DNA of 64,000 bases from Dermatophagoides farinae (GCF_024713945.1 NC_134677.1:7195001-7259000); one strand, 5' to 3'. Positions 28,549-41,739 are shown, counted from the first letter of the stretch. A program made the numbers and translations. The notes: generated by a model from the sequence alone, not told the origin.

Positions 28549-29006
28549 ATGTCTTCAATGTTGTTATTCTTCTGGATTCTATTATCATTCTCAAATGTTT
28601 TCATCAACACGCAAGATTATTATTGTATGATTAAAATTTTAACATTTGAAAATTCATTGATTGTTAAACATTTTTTGTCATCACGATAGATGAGCAGAAT
28701 TTAATTATTCCATTACGACAATGTTATTTGGATTATGAATGTCCATTTGCCAATTCCGAATGTGAATGGTACGATCAGGCGAATCGTCAACGTGTTTGTA
28801 AATGTATTCGTGGTTTTCGATGGAATGGACAACAATGCATCCGTTATAATAATGGTGGTAATCATCATGATGGCTGTTGGGATGATTGGAGTTTCAACAA
28901 TTGTACACCTTTGATGACAATTTCGATAATTACATTGCTTATTGTTGGATTGGTTGCTTTATTTGTCATTGTTACCTGTATTATTGTTAGTTGTACGAAA
29001 AAATAG
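28549..29006 (+). CDS. Small single-pass membrane protein with EB/EGF-like Cys module
   Basis: Two exons, 28549-28624 and 28690-29006, phase 1, 130 residues. A signal peptide (MSSMLLFFWILLSFSNVF) is followed by a compact Cys module, CYLDYECPFANSECEW then CKCIRGFRWNGQQC. Its spacing is like that of EB modules in arthropod and nematode secreted proteins. A clear transmembrane helix (SIITLLIVGLVALFVIVTCI) and a two-lysine tail end the protein. It is therefore predicted type I with an extracellular Cys module of about 45 residues. Function unknown. METTL18 starts only 151 bases downstream on the same strand. Confidence 0.75.
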
Positions 29007-29157
29007 AAAAAAATGATGTTTTTTTTCAAAATTATTAATGAACAAAATGATCACATCTTACATGGATGACAGATGATCACGTGCTTTCGACCACGTTTTG
29101 TTTTTATATATTTCATTTCATATGTTTGTCATTTTCAATTCTGTTTATTATTGGAAA

Positions 29158-30100
29158 ATGTCGATTCTTGATAAAGAATATGTGGATAAATTATTCAACG
29201 AAATTCAATTTATTTTACAAGATAAGGAATCTGATTCTTTTATGAAAGAGAAAAATAGAGGAAATTTTCATTATAAACAATTGAATAAAAATTTTTGTCA
29301 TCGTCTTGCACAACGATTGAATGAACAATCCATCGAAAGTGATAAACACCGAACGAAATTGAATTCATGGCTAGACAGTGATGTGGATGTCATACCGAAT
29401 GAATATGAAGGTGGATTTAAAATCTGGGAAGGATTATCTGATCTAATCGATTATTTTGAGCAAGATAATTATGATTTCACCCAATTGAATACGGATGAAT
29501 TCAGAATTTGTGATGTATAAATACATTAACTTTGTTAATTAATCATTAAAATAAATGTTTATCTTTCTACAGTTAGGTTGTGGTTCTGGTCTGCTTTCTA
29601 TTTATTTAGCGAAAAAATTGAGCCATTCAAATCCGAAATTAAAATTCCGAATTTATCTACAAGACTATAATGAACAGGTTATAAAATTTTTCACCGTTCC
29701 AAATATCATTGTTAATGATGAAAACAATACTGCAGAACAGATAAAAGTTAATTACGAATTTCTTTGGGGCGATTGGCAGCAAATAAACGAATTTTTCATT
29801 TCAAACAAAATTAAACTCGATTTAATCGTCACCGCTGAAACAATCTATAAGGAGGAAAATTTTTCAAAATTGTCCAATCTTTTTCATGCAAACATTCATC
29901 ATCCAAATGGTCGTGTATTGATTGCAAGCAAAAGTCATTATTTTGGAATCGGTGGTGGAACGTATTCATTTTTAGATTATCTTGATTCAATTACCGAGAC
30001 TACTAATCAATCATTATGTTTGAAGGGTGATGTGGTCCAAGAAATTGATGCCTCGTTACTTCGTCATATTATTGAAATACGATTAACTGATAAAAAATAA
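29158..30100 (+). CDS. METTL18: Histidine protein methyltransferase METTL18 (Hpm1) homologue
   Basis: Exons 29158-29514 and 29573-30100 join in phase 0 to make 294 residues. Family marks are EYEGGFKIWEGLSDLIDYF before the fold, the SAM-binding motif I at the junction (RICD-LGCGSGLLSIYLAK), QDYNEQVI, the WGDW motif and DLIVTAETIYKEENF. METTL18/Hpm1 methylates a histidine in ribosomal protein uL3 and affects ribosome assembly and elongation. An in-frame ATG at 29121 would add a short hydrophobic start; the downstream Met is preferred because MSILDKEY gives a soluble N-terminus as in relatives. No active-site element appears lost. Confidence 0.92.
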
Positions 30101-31828
30101 CCCCGACAAGTCAAGCAAATATTTTTTATATTTTTTAATCAATTCAATTCCAATGATAAATCATTCAATCAATCCGTTTTATATGGCTTATATAATCAAT
30201 AATGTAATTAAAAGGTGGCTGTTACCTGTCTTGTGATTAGAAAGTGATTATTACTTTATAATAAAAAAAAACAAATAATAAGCGAACATGATTTATCTTA
30301 AATTATGATGATATAATTGTTTTATCAATCAAATGGTCAATGTGTGGTCATCGTTTGGACGAACAATAATCAAGAAAAGAAAGAAAAAACAGAGTGAGAG
30401 AGAAAAATGAAAAATTATAATCAAAAAAAAAAAAAAAAAAAAAAACAACAAAACAAAGTGAAAAAAAATGAAAATAATTTTTTTATATGTAAATAAATCA
30501 ATGTTCTTCTGTTTGTTTGTTTGTTATTCATGTATGTCTTTTCTCTCACATGTATTCAATAATAAAAGAACTGCACTTTGAAATGAAAAATAATCAATGG
30601 TTAAGTAATGAAATATTATAATAAATGTTTATAGAATGATTATGGGATTCAAAAAAAAAGTTTCAATCATCATCAATTATAATCGAAAAACAAATAAATT
30701 TCGATTATTATGTCAAAATGTGTCATGTGTCTGTGTATGACAAATTCGTAAAGCACACATTGTGATGGATAAAGATTAGAAAAAAAAGCTTAAAGAAGTG
30801 AAAACAAATTCCAAAAAAAAAAAGAATTACATAAAAATTCTTTGTTTTCTGAAGTTATTTTTTTTCTGTGTTGTTTTTTTTTCTCATTAGGCTTCGATTA
30901 TCTAAAATCTATATATGATAAAAAGTTTCATAAGAGTATATAGTGAGGTTAATATGATATAATAATGAGGATGATGTCATAGTGATTATAATGTCGATGT
31001 TGAGGTTAATCATAGTTATGAAATATTTGATGCGTGTATGTGTGTGTGTGTGTGTGTGTTATTAAAAACAAAAAACAAAGAAAAAAAAGATGAAATGTGA
31101 ACACGAGATCATTCATACATTCAAATTCAATTGAAATTGAGATGTAATGATGATATAATAAAAATGCAATAATAAAAAAAAATGATTATGAGAACAGTAA
31201 AGAATAAAATCATGGATTCAGTCATGATAACTACAAATTCAATCAAACAAAAGATGAAAGAAAATTTAAAAAAAAGAACAGAATTAAATGCATTGTTTGT
31301 GCATCTTGAACAAATTTTTGAGGTTTTTCATTTGAGGTGTTGGTTTTGTTTTCCATAATTTTCTTCGATAATGAAGAAAAGTGAAAAAGAGGCATGTTGT
31401 TTGTTATTGTTGTGGACAATTAATGTCATATACATACAACATATATAAATAGAACACAAAATATTAAGTTTCTGGATTTCAAGAAGACAATGATGAAAAA
31501 GAGGAACAAAAAATTGTCAAAAAAATAAGAAAAATTGGAGGTCATTTTTGTTTTGTTTCGTTTTCCACTGAGTTAATTTTAGAGGTTAAAATATCGAATA
31601 ATTCTGATATATCGAAAATATAAGTTCCAAATGGCACTAAATCGCAAATTTTGAAGTCGTTTGTGTCACTGATAAAATATTTGAAGAATTTTGCAAGATA
31701 GAAGATTAAAGAAAGAAGACCAACACTTCATAATGGACACACATCATTTCCATTTTACATCTGTTCCTGTTTTAACTGTGAAAACAATATAGAATTTAGA
31801 ACGTTTTTGGTCATCGTATGATTAAATT
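30101..31828. other. Intergenic/3' UTR stretch between convergent genes
   Basis: About 1.7 kb between the stops of METTL18 (+) and the C2H2 factor (-). Several AATAAA strings occur on the plus strand (for example 30559-30564). The stretch also holds a poly-A run near 30423-30445 and a TG run near 31037-31060. No gene is seen; the region is probably occupied by a long 3' UTR of the zinc-finger gene. Confidence 0.5.
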
Positions 31829-34800
31829 TTAACAAGAAGATACCATCAAATTGGATGGCTGCTGTTGTTGTTGTTGCTGCTGCGATGAATCCTCGTTGGA
31901 TTTATTAATGCCATTGTCCTGATTGTTCTGTTGACGATTATTTGATGATGATTGTAGCTGTGTTGCCCATGATGTATGACCTCCAATGGTACTATTATTG
32001 GTTGAGGTCTTGATTTGAGTCATTGTTACAGGTAACAATTGAATGGCCGATGCCGGTAATGAGGTCAATGATTGTGTTGTCATTGGCAATTTAAGTGCGG
32101 AATTGGCAACAGTCGTTTGATTAGCTACCGTTGCCGGCATTTTAGCATTGCGACCACGGCCAGGACTCGGATTCGTATGAATACGAAGATGTCGAGCTAA
32201 AAATTTAAACGAACAATTAAAAAGTCGAATCAATATTTTAAAAATAAAAAAAGTTGTAATCGTCATACTTAGTTTATCTTTGCGATAGAAACTACGTCCA
32301 CAAATTTCACATGGAAATGGTCTTTCACCAGTGTGGATCATATGATGCCGTTTCAAATGATTTTTTTGCGAAAATGATCGGCCACATACTTCACAAGTGA
32401 ACGGTTTATCACCTATAAACAATGGAATAAGATCAAAATCAATAATGACAATATTGGAGTATCAAACCTGTGTGAGTTCTCATATGATTTAGCAGCTTGC
32501 AGCGATATGAGAAGCCACAGCCACAAATCGCACAAGAACAAGTTTTCTCACCGTGTGCAACCCTCACGTGAACACGAACTCTTTCGGCGTTGGCGAATAA
32601 TTTTCCACATTCATTGCATGGTACAGATTTGTCCTTTTTCATGTGAATACTATAAGGATGGATATAGGAAAAACAGAATAAACAACCGATTTAAGTATTG
32701 TTCAGTCTAAACAGAATTCTAATCTGAATTCAGGGCAGACTTAAAATTTTGTCTTTATTTTGAATTTTCAATTCAAACTAAAAGCCTAAGAAGGACATTT
32801 TCTAAATTCTAATGAAATTTTAATAATAATAACCAAAGAGAATAGCATAATGAGGATAGGTCAAAACAAAACGAACCTTTGATCTTCTTTCGAAGATGTA
32901 GTTGTTGTTTTGTTAAATGAATTGTTGTTGGTGATTGTATTTGAACTAACTATCAATTGATTCTGATTTTGTAATGATTGCTTTTGGGACGGCACAAAAT
33001 GAGCACTGAACGGAAGATATATGTAAAACATACACCAACATACATATTTAAATGCATATATCAAATGCACAGCACATATATATAAAGAGATGGAAAAAAG
33101 AGCAAGAAAGATGGAATATAAAGAGAAAAGCAAAAAAATATAGATAGAAAAAGGAAGAGAAATATGATAAAAATAGGGAAAGTTCAATGTCAAAGTCGGA
33201 CAAAAGAAATGGTTGTGAATAAAAAATAAATTGATTAAAAATTCTAATGGATCATACCTCAAATGAGTCTGTAATTCATTTGCAGATCGGAATGCAATTT
33301 TACAGGCTGGACATGGCCATGAGGTAATGTATTGAGTATATTGTGGATGAGCAACAGCCACGGCGGCAGCCACTGCAGCTGCACTATTCGATGTAATCAC
33401 GTTGGCGCCACTCCCACTACTAGTGCTACTACTGCTGTTATTTGCTGAAACCAGATTTCTAGTTTGTCCAGGATTAATTTCTAACGGTAATAATACAGCT
33501 TGTTGTTGCTGCCCGGCCGCTGATGAATGTTGTTGCATCTGATTAAGTCTGGCGGCTGTTTGATGTTGACTATGAAAATTTTGATTCTGAATACCTTGGC
33601 CAGCGGCCGCGGCTGCCGCAGCAGCCGATTGTAACGGATTCCCTGGAAAAGCAACCGAAGTGCCAAATATATGTTGAGCTGGTTGCACGTTAGCAGCGGC
33701 CAGACCATTCAAACCACCAATATTTGCATGATTTGCTGCGTGATTATTGGAAGAACGATTCTTTACTCTTGAGCGATTATTCGTACCAGTTTGTTGTTGT
33801 TGCTGTTGTTGTTGTTGCTGCTGCTGTTGTTGTTGTTGTTGAACTAGCTGTTGTTGAATCGCTGCGCTTGATGCCTGATGTGAGGTTTGCAACTGTTGAG
33901 CCTGAGAGAATGGAATCGAAGATGTCGATAATAATGTTGGTGTCAGATTAGCAGCCATCTCATCGATTGATGTTTGCCGATTTGATGAAGAGGATTTCGA
34001 TTTGGGTGAACTACGATGTGTCGTTATATTATTATTTGGATCAGGCGAATTTAGATTTTGCCGAAGCTGCTGAGGCTGCTGCTGTTGGTGATTTTGATGA
34101 TGGAGGTGTTCCGGTTGTGGATGGATAAAATTACTTATTGTTGGTTGACGTGCATCTAATCCTATTTGATTTGAATTATTTTTAATGAGACAAATATTAA
34201 AAAACAAAATTATTATTGCACAAGGGTTAAAAAATGGAAAGAATTTTTTTTCAAGTGAAAATAAAAGAAAAAGAGATATGACCTTCGAGAAACGTATTCA
34301 ATGGTAGATTACCGAAATTATGATATCGGTAAGGTAACATCGAGACGTTTGAGCGTGACGGTTTGTTTTTTTTCTGTTTCCTTCTGTCGATTGCTAATAA
34401 TAATAATAATAAAGTGAAAAAAATGAATTGCGTTGATTATGAAGACAAAATAGATGATTATAGTAGAGTAGATTCCTGATTAACGATTTTTTTTTGAAAA
34501 AAATTTTGAGGTAGATAAGTGGAAGTTAAAGATGTTTTTGAATAATAATTTTTAAATGAGAAGAAAAAAATGAGTTTTCCTCATCTGTGTGTGAGTGTGT
34601 GTATATATGTGAAAGTTAAATTTTCACTGTCTTTTAATTCAGGATAAGGGATTAAATGAAAAAAAAGAAGAGAAAGAGAAAAGAAAGTCATTATTAGTAG
34701 AATATATATATATAGAACATCATAAGACAAGTCATAATAATACAATATAATAAAAAGAAAAAAAGAAATTCTGTCTATAAAATAATGGGTTAATCACATT

Positions 34801-36959
34801 CTAAGCCAATATTATTATTACCATAAAAATAATAAAATAAAAAATTTACTTTGATGTTATTTGTATGGCATCATTTTGTATTGATCTTATATGGTCAATA
34901 CCGAATTTTTCATCATTTTGTTCACAATAATTGTAGGAGAAGAGGAGGGAGGAAAATAACAGAAAAAGAAGAACAAGAACATAATATGGCGGCAATGAAA
35001 GACGATCGTGTATCCATTCACAAGCAGCAGTTAAATATTATTTTCATTTTTTTTCAATCAATACTATAACACCATGGATTCATTCATACGATTCGATTGT
35101 GGAAAGAAAATGATGAAAACAATTATAAACAATTAAAACAAATGATGATGAAATAACCAAAGATATAAAAACGTTTAAAAAAATCAAAACAAAGCTTTTT
35201 TCCGTTTACATTAGTCACATTAGTTAAGGTGATGAATTGGAAAAAAAAAATTCTGGGTAATGTTTCAATGAGACAAATGAGAATAAAGTGTGTGGTGTCT
35301 TCTTGTTGTTGTGGTTGTTGTTATAGCCATCAAATGACAATTCACATCACAATAATAATAATCAATTCAAATGTTGATTTGATTGAAATTTAAAATTATG
35401 TTTGATGATGAATGTAATCATATCGAAAAATTAAAAAAAAAAACAAATAAAAACCATTCAGGATCATCTCTCTAAAAATTATCATCATACTTATTCTTTA
35501 TTTCATACATTTTTCAACTTCTTCACAAATCACATCTACTACCTCTCCCTTTCCTTGTCGCTATCCCTCTCTCTCTCTCTCAAACTTAAACAAAACACTC
35601 GACAGAACCAGCAATAATAATGGCAGTAATAATATTAGCACCATCATTTCTTGAAAAAAAAATAGTTTTTACGCATGCGTTTAGAAATTCGGGCTAACTT
35701 GAGTCTTGTGAATGCATATGATGAGGAACCAAAATAATGGTGGTGGTCGTTATTTATGCTGAACTTGTCACATTAGCCAAGCAAAAGAGAAAGAAACGGG
35801 AGGGGGGAATGAAAACTAAAACTGGATTTATATAAAAAAAAAATCCTGGCATGCGCATGATCATAGATCACGGGAACAAAAACACAGAAAAAAATCATTC
35901 CAATGAATGCAGTCTTCAGGCAAGATTTTATCATCAAATACACACTGCGCATGATGAAAAAAAAAACAAATTATGTTTCGAGGAGGGGGTGAGGGAAAAA
36001 AGGAAGAGAATAAGTGAGAGTTAGGGTAAAAGTGAAATATATTTTTTATTATTATTTCTTCTCAAAACGATCGCGTGTGAGGGAGGATAAAATGAACGAA
36101 TTGAATTTATGATGATGATGATGATGATGGCGGGTAGTGGGGATGATCAAGTTGGATATTTTTTTTTTTTTTTTTTTGGTACCATAACTCTTGTGTATAC
36201 ACAGAGAAGATGATGATGTTATGCAAGTATATCTGTTTGCAAATATGCGTGTATGAGATTCGATCAAAATTTAATGTATAGAAGTTTGTGTATGTTTGCG
36301 ACTAGTCGTTTAAATCATCATCATCATCATCATCATTGCCAACACAAATGATTATATAGAATTTTGTGTGCGCACCAATGTCATTTAAAGTGTTTTGAAA
36401 ACATACTTTTTTATGATGATGATGATGAATTAAAATCAATGAGATGGAGACCAATAAACAAGCCCGCCAAAAAAGAAATAGCACAATGCATCGAACGAAT
36501 TTTGAAGATATATCGACATTATTTCACACGCATAGATATCGAAAGTGTAAAGCTATAGAATATGACACAACTTGGAGATTTTTTTTTCTTGGTTTCTGTC
36601 TCAAGGATATCCAGCTAGCGTAATCAAATGGTGTGTTTGCCATACGTAATAACACATGAATGATGAAGGGTTTTCTTTACGACTATCATCATGTGAATGT
36701 ATTTGTGTGTATGAATGGAACAAATAAAAAAAAACAAATTTTACGAGATAGTATTGGAAAAATTCGAGTTATGGTAAAGATCCAGCAAAAGCAGCAAATG
36801 GGAATAACAGAAAAATTCAATCAGAGAAAAAAATAAAATGTAAATACCTGTAGCTTTTCCTTCGAAAATACTATGATAGATTCTTATTAAATCCAATAAG
36901 CCTTGTGGTTGTTGTTCATCATTAAAATATTCATTGCAAATTATTTCTTTTGTATTCAT
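31829..36959 (-). CDS. Five-finger C2H2 transcription factor with poly-Gln/Ala-rich N-terminal half
   Basis: Seven exons close in phase: 36959-36848, 34393-34283, 34161-33258, 33005-32877, 32649-32468, 32412-32269 and 32196-31829, for 649 residues. Exon 1 gives a short acidic/hydrophobic head (GLLDLIRIYHSIFEGKA). Exon 3 is low-complexity with a tract of about 17 Gln and Ala runs. Finger 1 (CPACKIAF...HLRSAH) is split across exons 3 and 4. Finger 2 is CNECGKLF...HVRVAH, finger 3 CAICGCGF...HMRTH, finger 4 CEVCGRSF...HHMIH, and finger 5 CEICGRSF...HLRIH, split across exons 6 and 7. Classical TGEKP-like linkers join the last fingers. The tail is Thr/Ser/Gln-rich. It is a nuclear DNA-binding protein; the exact orthologue is not recognised. 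One donor is the unusual GTTCGT. Intron 1 is about 2.4 kb. Confidence 0.85.
33799..33842 (-). repeat. CAG/CAA repeat coding a poly-Gln tract
   Basis: Plus-strand GTT/CTG units inside exon 3 of the C2H2 gene, read on the minus strand as about 17 consecutive Gln codons mixed CAA and CAG. Mixed codons tend to stabilise such tracts, but length variation is likely. Confidence 0.85.
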
Positions 36960-37495
36960 TATATCCTGTTGTTAATCAACGAATAACAATTTAATTGAGG
37001 TCACATATAACATCATAGATGATGATTGAAGATTCAGAAAGCCCAGAATTCAATAACGAAAGCAAAAAATGAGAAAAAGCAATCATTTCTTGTGTTTGAC
37101 AATAATGATGGCAACAAATAGAATTCTGAAGAGTGTGGATTCAATAAAAATTTGAGTTGATCAATAAAAACAACATTGTTATTAAATTTAAAATTCAAAA
37201 CTTGATTATAAATGAAATGTCAAACCCTTTGAGATCCAAAAAACACGTTTGATTTGAATCATACACGCATTCGATAGATGGCCCAAGTATCGAATTCTAT
37301 TGAAATTAAGTAACGTTCTTTATGAACAGATAAAATGTGCGATTCAATTGTGAGCTCGATATATTGCAATCAATGGCAATATTTGCCTGTTATTTTGCTC
37401 ATCAAAGTTTATAACTCATTATATTATTATTATCATTTTTGTTTGGAAAATTAAAATATTAAATTCTTTTTTCGTGTTTAGAATTAATTAATTCA
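36960..37495. promoter_or_regulatory. Divergent promoter region, C2H2 factor / cyclin L
   Basis: 536 bases separate two opposite start codons. The sequence is AT-rich without a confident core motif; an acceptor-like TGTTTAG lies about 16 bases before the cyclin L ATG, so a 5' UTR intron is possible. Confidence 0.45.
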
Positions 37496-40400
37496 ATGGA
37501 AACCAAAAATTCTTCGATCTCATCTGTGATAATAAATGACAACGATAACAAAGAAGAATCAAATAAAGCGATTGCCGACAATGCCGTTATCGATGGGGCC
37601 ATAAATAAATCATCATCATCATTGACCGATCAGCAACAATCATCCAACAATCGTCTTAAATATGGTCGCGTTGTCATCTTGTTAGAGAATCCAATATTAC
37701 CGAAAGAAACAATATTGAATACTCCTTCGAAAGCTGATAATCTTGATCCTGATATTGAAAATGATCTTCGCATTACAGGATGTAAACTCATACAAATATC
37801 GGGAATTTTATTACGCTTACCGCAGGTTTGATGAAAAGAAAATCATTATGGAAAAGTAATTTATAAGTTTTTCAATTCTTTTTTAGGTCGCAATGGCTAC
37901 TGGCCAGGTTTTATTTCAACGATTTTATTATTCAAAATCATTCGTACGACAACCAATGGAGATAACAGCCATGGCATGTGTAGTACTTGCATCAAAAGTT
38001 GAAGAAGCACCACGACGTATACGAGATGTAATAAATGTTTTTCATAATATGAAACAGATTAGATTGAAGCAGTAAGTGTTTATTGAAAAATCAAGAAAGA
38101 AAAGCAAAATTCTGCAGCATATGGCTAGAAAAGTTTTGTCTTAATCAGGATACTAAACTTTCTTGAAAATAATGCTGCTAAATTAAATACTAGCTTTCAA
38201 TAACTACTTCATCATGCAATCAATTTATGCATTAGAAGATTTAATGTTAAGCTAATAATTTTTTCGATTTTTTATTTATTTATTTAGACAAACAGTGCCA
38301 ATCATATTGGATGAAAATTATATTTATCTCAAAAATCAAGTCATAAAAGCTGAACGAAGAATTCTAAAAGAATTGGGATTCTGTGTTCATGTAAAACATC
38401 CTCATAAATTTATCGTTGCTGTTGCTCAGATATTGAAAAATGAAAGCAATGTTGATTTGATACAAACTGCATGGTAAGTTATTCAATTTTTTATTCTAAA
38501 TGATGATGATTAGCTTTGTGGTTGAAAATGGTTGGAGAAAAAAAAACAATGAAGGGTGTCAGTCAATTTAAAAAAAACAAATGAATATGGATTTTGTTGT
38601 TTGGGTTAGTATATGTAATAATCATGAGTAAAAAAAAAATTAATCAATCAAGAATAAGAATTAAAAATTTTCGCAAAAATTATAATTTATTATGACAAAA
38701 TTGATTAATGCATCTTATTTTTATTATATTGTCATTATTGTCAAAATTAAATTAAAAACAAACAAGATATGAGATGATTTTCGTCTCTGTTACGATCGAT
38801 CGAACAAATAAAATTAAACCGAAAAAAAATGATTTTCGTCGACTACGTTGATTCCCTTATTCGGTCGTAAGTAGTATTATTATTTTTTTTTAAATATTCA
38901 TTGATGATTAATTTTTAAACAAAAAAATTAACTTTTATCCAATACATATTCTATGCAAAATTTGGCTGGCACATGTTTTCATTTCGATCATCGTGTGTTG
39001 TAAAGTTATCTCTTTTTTTGTTTGTTTGTTTTATTATTTGTTTAAATTTGAAATGTATGATTTATATTTGATAGAGTGATGAATGGTTCGTCTGATTTAC
39101 ATTTGTTGCTGAGTTGCTGACATCCTTCACATCCGTGTCATCATTTTCAATCATTGGATCATTTGTGGCATCAATAGTTGAAATGCTCTTAATTTTTTAT
39201 TTTTATTTTTTTTTCACAGGAGCTATATGAATGATAGTTTACAAACAAATGTTTTTGTTCGTTATCCTCCAGAATCAATAGCTTGTGCATGTATTCATTT
39301 GAGTTCAAGAATTTTAAAAGTAAGTCTTTGGTTTATTTTTTTTTTTTGAATTTTATTTCTAACAAATTGTTTTGTTTTAGGTATCATTACCCAGTCAACC
39401 ATTGTGGTATGAAATGTTCAATGTCGATTCCGAAAGTATCGACGATATTTGCAAATCCATTCTGATGTTATATACTCGAAAACCATTGGACCAAGAAGAT
39501 TTGGAGACAAAAGTAGAACAAGCTCGGCTAAAACTAGAAGCAGAAAAAGTTAAAGCACGAGCTCTAGCTCAACGTAATAATCTATTGTCCACAGAAGCTA
39601 TCAATTCACCTGTATTGATAGATTCACGTTCGAATTCTCCATCGGTTGTGGCCACTGATATCATTGCTAGTAAAATCAAAAATAATGCGTCAATTGATGT
39701 GAATGATAAAAATCCTGATGTCAGATCTCAGATTTCGAATAAGCCTATGATAATTGACGGTGACGAAAAAATATTGAAAAGCATCCGTAATGATGATAAT
39801 ATAATGGAAATTTCCACACAAGATTCAATTAGTGGTGGCAATCATGTTAATCAACAGCAAGATAATGTTGGAAGTGAACACAGTTCCATTAGCTCATCAT
39901 CATCATTTAAATTGCAAAAATCTCCCATCAAATCAAGCAAAGAAGAAACATCGAAATCATCGAAAAGATTAGATTATGATTATAATCATTCATCGTCATT
40001 CGATAATGATCATTACAAATCTACAGCTTATCGTTCCAAAAAGAATGGCCATTCCATATGTAGTTCAGAACAAGATGATTATTATTCCAACAGTCGTGAT
40101 GATCATGTAAAACTAAGAAATGAGCAGAAAGAATACCGTAACGATAGATCACCACTTGTACCTCGTTCATTTATTTCCTCCAAAATCGTCAGTAGTAATA
40201 GTAATAGACGCGATCATAGAAATCGTTATTATCAAGAAGATTCTCGTTCACGATCTAGATCTCCCATTTCAACTTCATCCTCATATTGTGATAATCAATA
40301 TTCATCATCTCGTAATTACTATTATGATCGTCGAAATGATGCAAGTCGATCATCAACAACAGGAAAAAATCGTTCAAATGATGGCGATCGACGATATAAA

Positions 40401-40529
40401 GATGATCCGAGAAGTACATCATCGAATCATCACCATCATCAAAGACACCATAATTATCATGAAAGTCCCGATCAATCATCATATTCATCACGTTATTACC
40501 ATAAATCATCATATAGCGGAAAATATTGA
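37496..40529 (+). CDS. CCNL1: Cyclin L (CCNL1/2 type) with RS-like C-terminus
   Basis: Five exons: 37496-37825, 37887-38071, 38288-38473, 39220-39319 and 39381-40529, all phases closing, 649 residues. The first cyclin box begins around residue 75 ([29 protein letters not shown]) and contains the cyclin L pattern [19 protein letters not shown]. The second box includes [18 protein letters not shown] and [17 protein letters not shown], ending [10 protein letters not shown]. The C-terminal 280 residues are Ser-rich with an Arg-Ser stretch ([10 protein letters not shown]), as in cyclin L. Cyclin L partners CDK11 (and CDK12/13) in the nucleus and affects pre-mRNA splicing. Intron 4 (746 bases) is several times longer than its neighbours. 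The symbol marks type; vertebrate CCNL1 and CCNL2 are later duplicates. Confidence 0.94.
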
Positions 40530-40600
40530 GTTTTTTTAACAATTGTAAATATATAAATTAAAAATTGACAAGTTTATTTTTGTCTTTTCTTTCAAGTATG

Positions 40601-40606
40601 AATAAA
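40601..40606 (+). terminator. Polyadenylation signal of cyclin L
   Basis: AATAAA 72 bases after the cyclin L stop, in the 197-base spacer before the convergent RAB5IF stop codon. Confidence 0.6.
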
Positions 40607-40726
40607 AATGTAAATTTTATAAAAAAACTCAATTAATAATAATAATAAATTTATAATTAATATGGGTAAGATAAGAAGGAATGCTCCTTTGAATTCATTT
40701 TGTAAGATATAATTTTCTTATAGCTT

Positions 40727-41211
40727 CTAGAAATAAAGATAAGTATAGACAAGAATCCATGTGACCAAAAATGCGGCCAATGATGTCATGAAGCCTTCTT
40801 TAACAGCAGTCAAAGCATCTTCAGAATCATCATTGACATTGACTATGTGGTAGGAGAAAGAAGATATTCCATTTCATCATTATATAATGATAATAAATTA
40901 TTATAATATATTCAACGTACTTGAATATAAATAAACCACAGCCGAACTGGTAGCCATATAACTAAGTAATCCGAATGCACCGGTCAATCCAAGAATACCC
41001 CAAACGATACCAATTATTATTGAAACTAATTGTCGGCCCCAATAGATTACGTCCAAGAATTCATCCTATAGATATTCGATTGTAAAAAAATTTACGTGTC
41101 AATTAAAATAAAAATTCATACTTTATCTTCCCAATGTGATGATATCGTAAACATTCGTTTCCATGTTGATTGTTTAGAATTTTGAATTGAAGAATTTAAA
41201 TTTTTACCCAT
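40727..41211 (-). CDS. RAB5IF: RAB5IF / OPTI-type small membrane protein
   Basis: Three exons, 41211-41122, 41065-40921 and 40842-40727, give 116 residues. The junction of exons 1 and 2 restores SHWEDKDEFLDVIYWGRQ, near-identical to the vertebrate RAB5IF (C20orf24) signature WEDKDEFLDVIYWFRQ. Exon 3 gives LTAVKEGFMTSFAAFLV-like sequence (here MTSLAAFLVTWILVYTY), matching the conserved TKEGFMTSF motif. Three membrane helices are visible. The vertebrate protein has been described as OPTI, the partner of TMCO1 in the ER multipass translocon, and as a respirasome assembly factor. The exons are short and the product small, which makes the gene easy to miss. Confidence 0.93.
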
Positions 41212-41739
41212 TATGATAGATTATTATTAATTACATTATTTTATATAATACACATAAATATAAATATATTTAGAGATGGTTTTAAAATATTTTTAATCAT
41301 CTACTATCGATCGATCGACTAAGTTGGACACGCGATTTATATCATCATCATATTTATATCATTGGTGCATGAATCGGCTAAATCAGCCCCCATCATCTCT
41401 ATTCAGTTAAAATAGCTATGTAAATAGCAACAGTAAAAAAAATCCGTTGAAAATTGAATTAGAAAAAATTCGATGCGAGCCAAAATACCATGCCCATTTT
41501 TATAACACATCTATTCACAAGAATATATCTTATTTTATAAATTCAAATTTGATATGAATCCTTTCAAATATGTATTAAATTGATTGTGAGTTAAAAAATT
41601 CTACGTTTTCCATTTATCTTTTTTTCATATAACAACGTCTATGAATCATTCAGTAGTTTTCTATTTTTTCATCATCGATTTAGTTTTGCCGCTTTTTTTT
41701 TATTTATTACGTTGAATCACACGAATAGTGAAATCAAAA
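41212..41739. promoter_or_regulatory. Divergent promoter region, RAB5IF / NCAPD2
   Basis: 528 bases between opposite starts. It contains a short ATCGATCGATCG self-complementary string near 41306-41318 and AT-rich sequence; no other feature is supported. Confidence 0.45.

Noticed and set aside
33010-33257. Open extension of C2H2 factor exon 3 (hydrophobic sequence after HLR)
   Set aside because: Reads through a GTATGA donor into AT-rich intron. Splicing to 33005 restores the final zinc-ligand His of finger 1.
33481-33708. Minus frame overlapping exon 3 of the C2H2 factor
   Set aside because: It is an alternative frame of the low-complexity coding exon and has no independent support.
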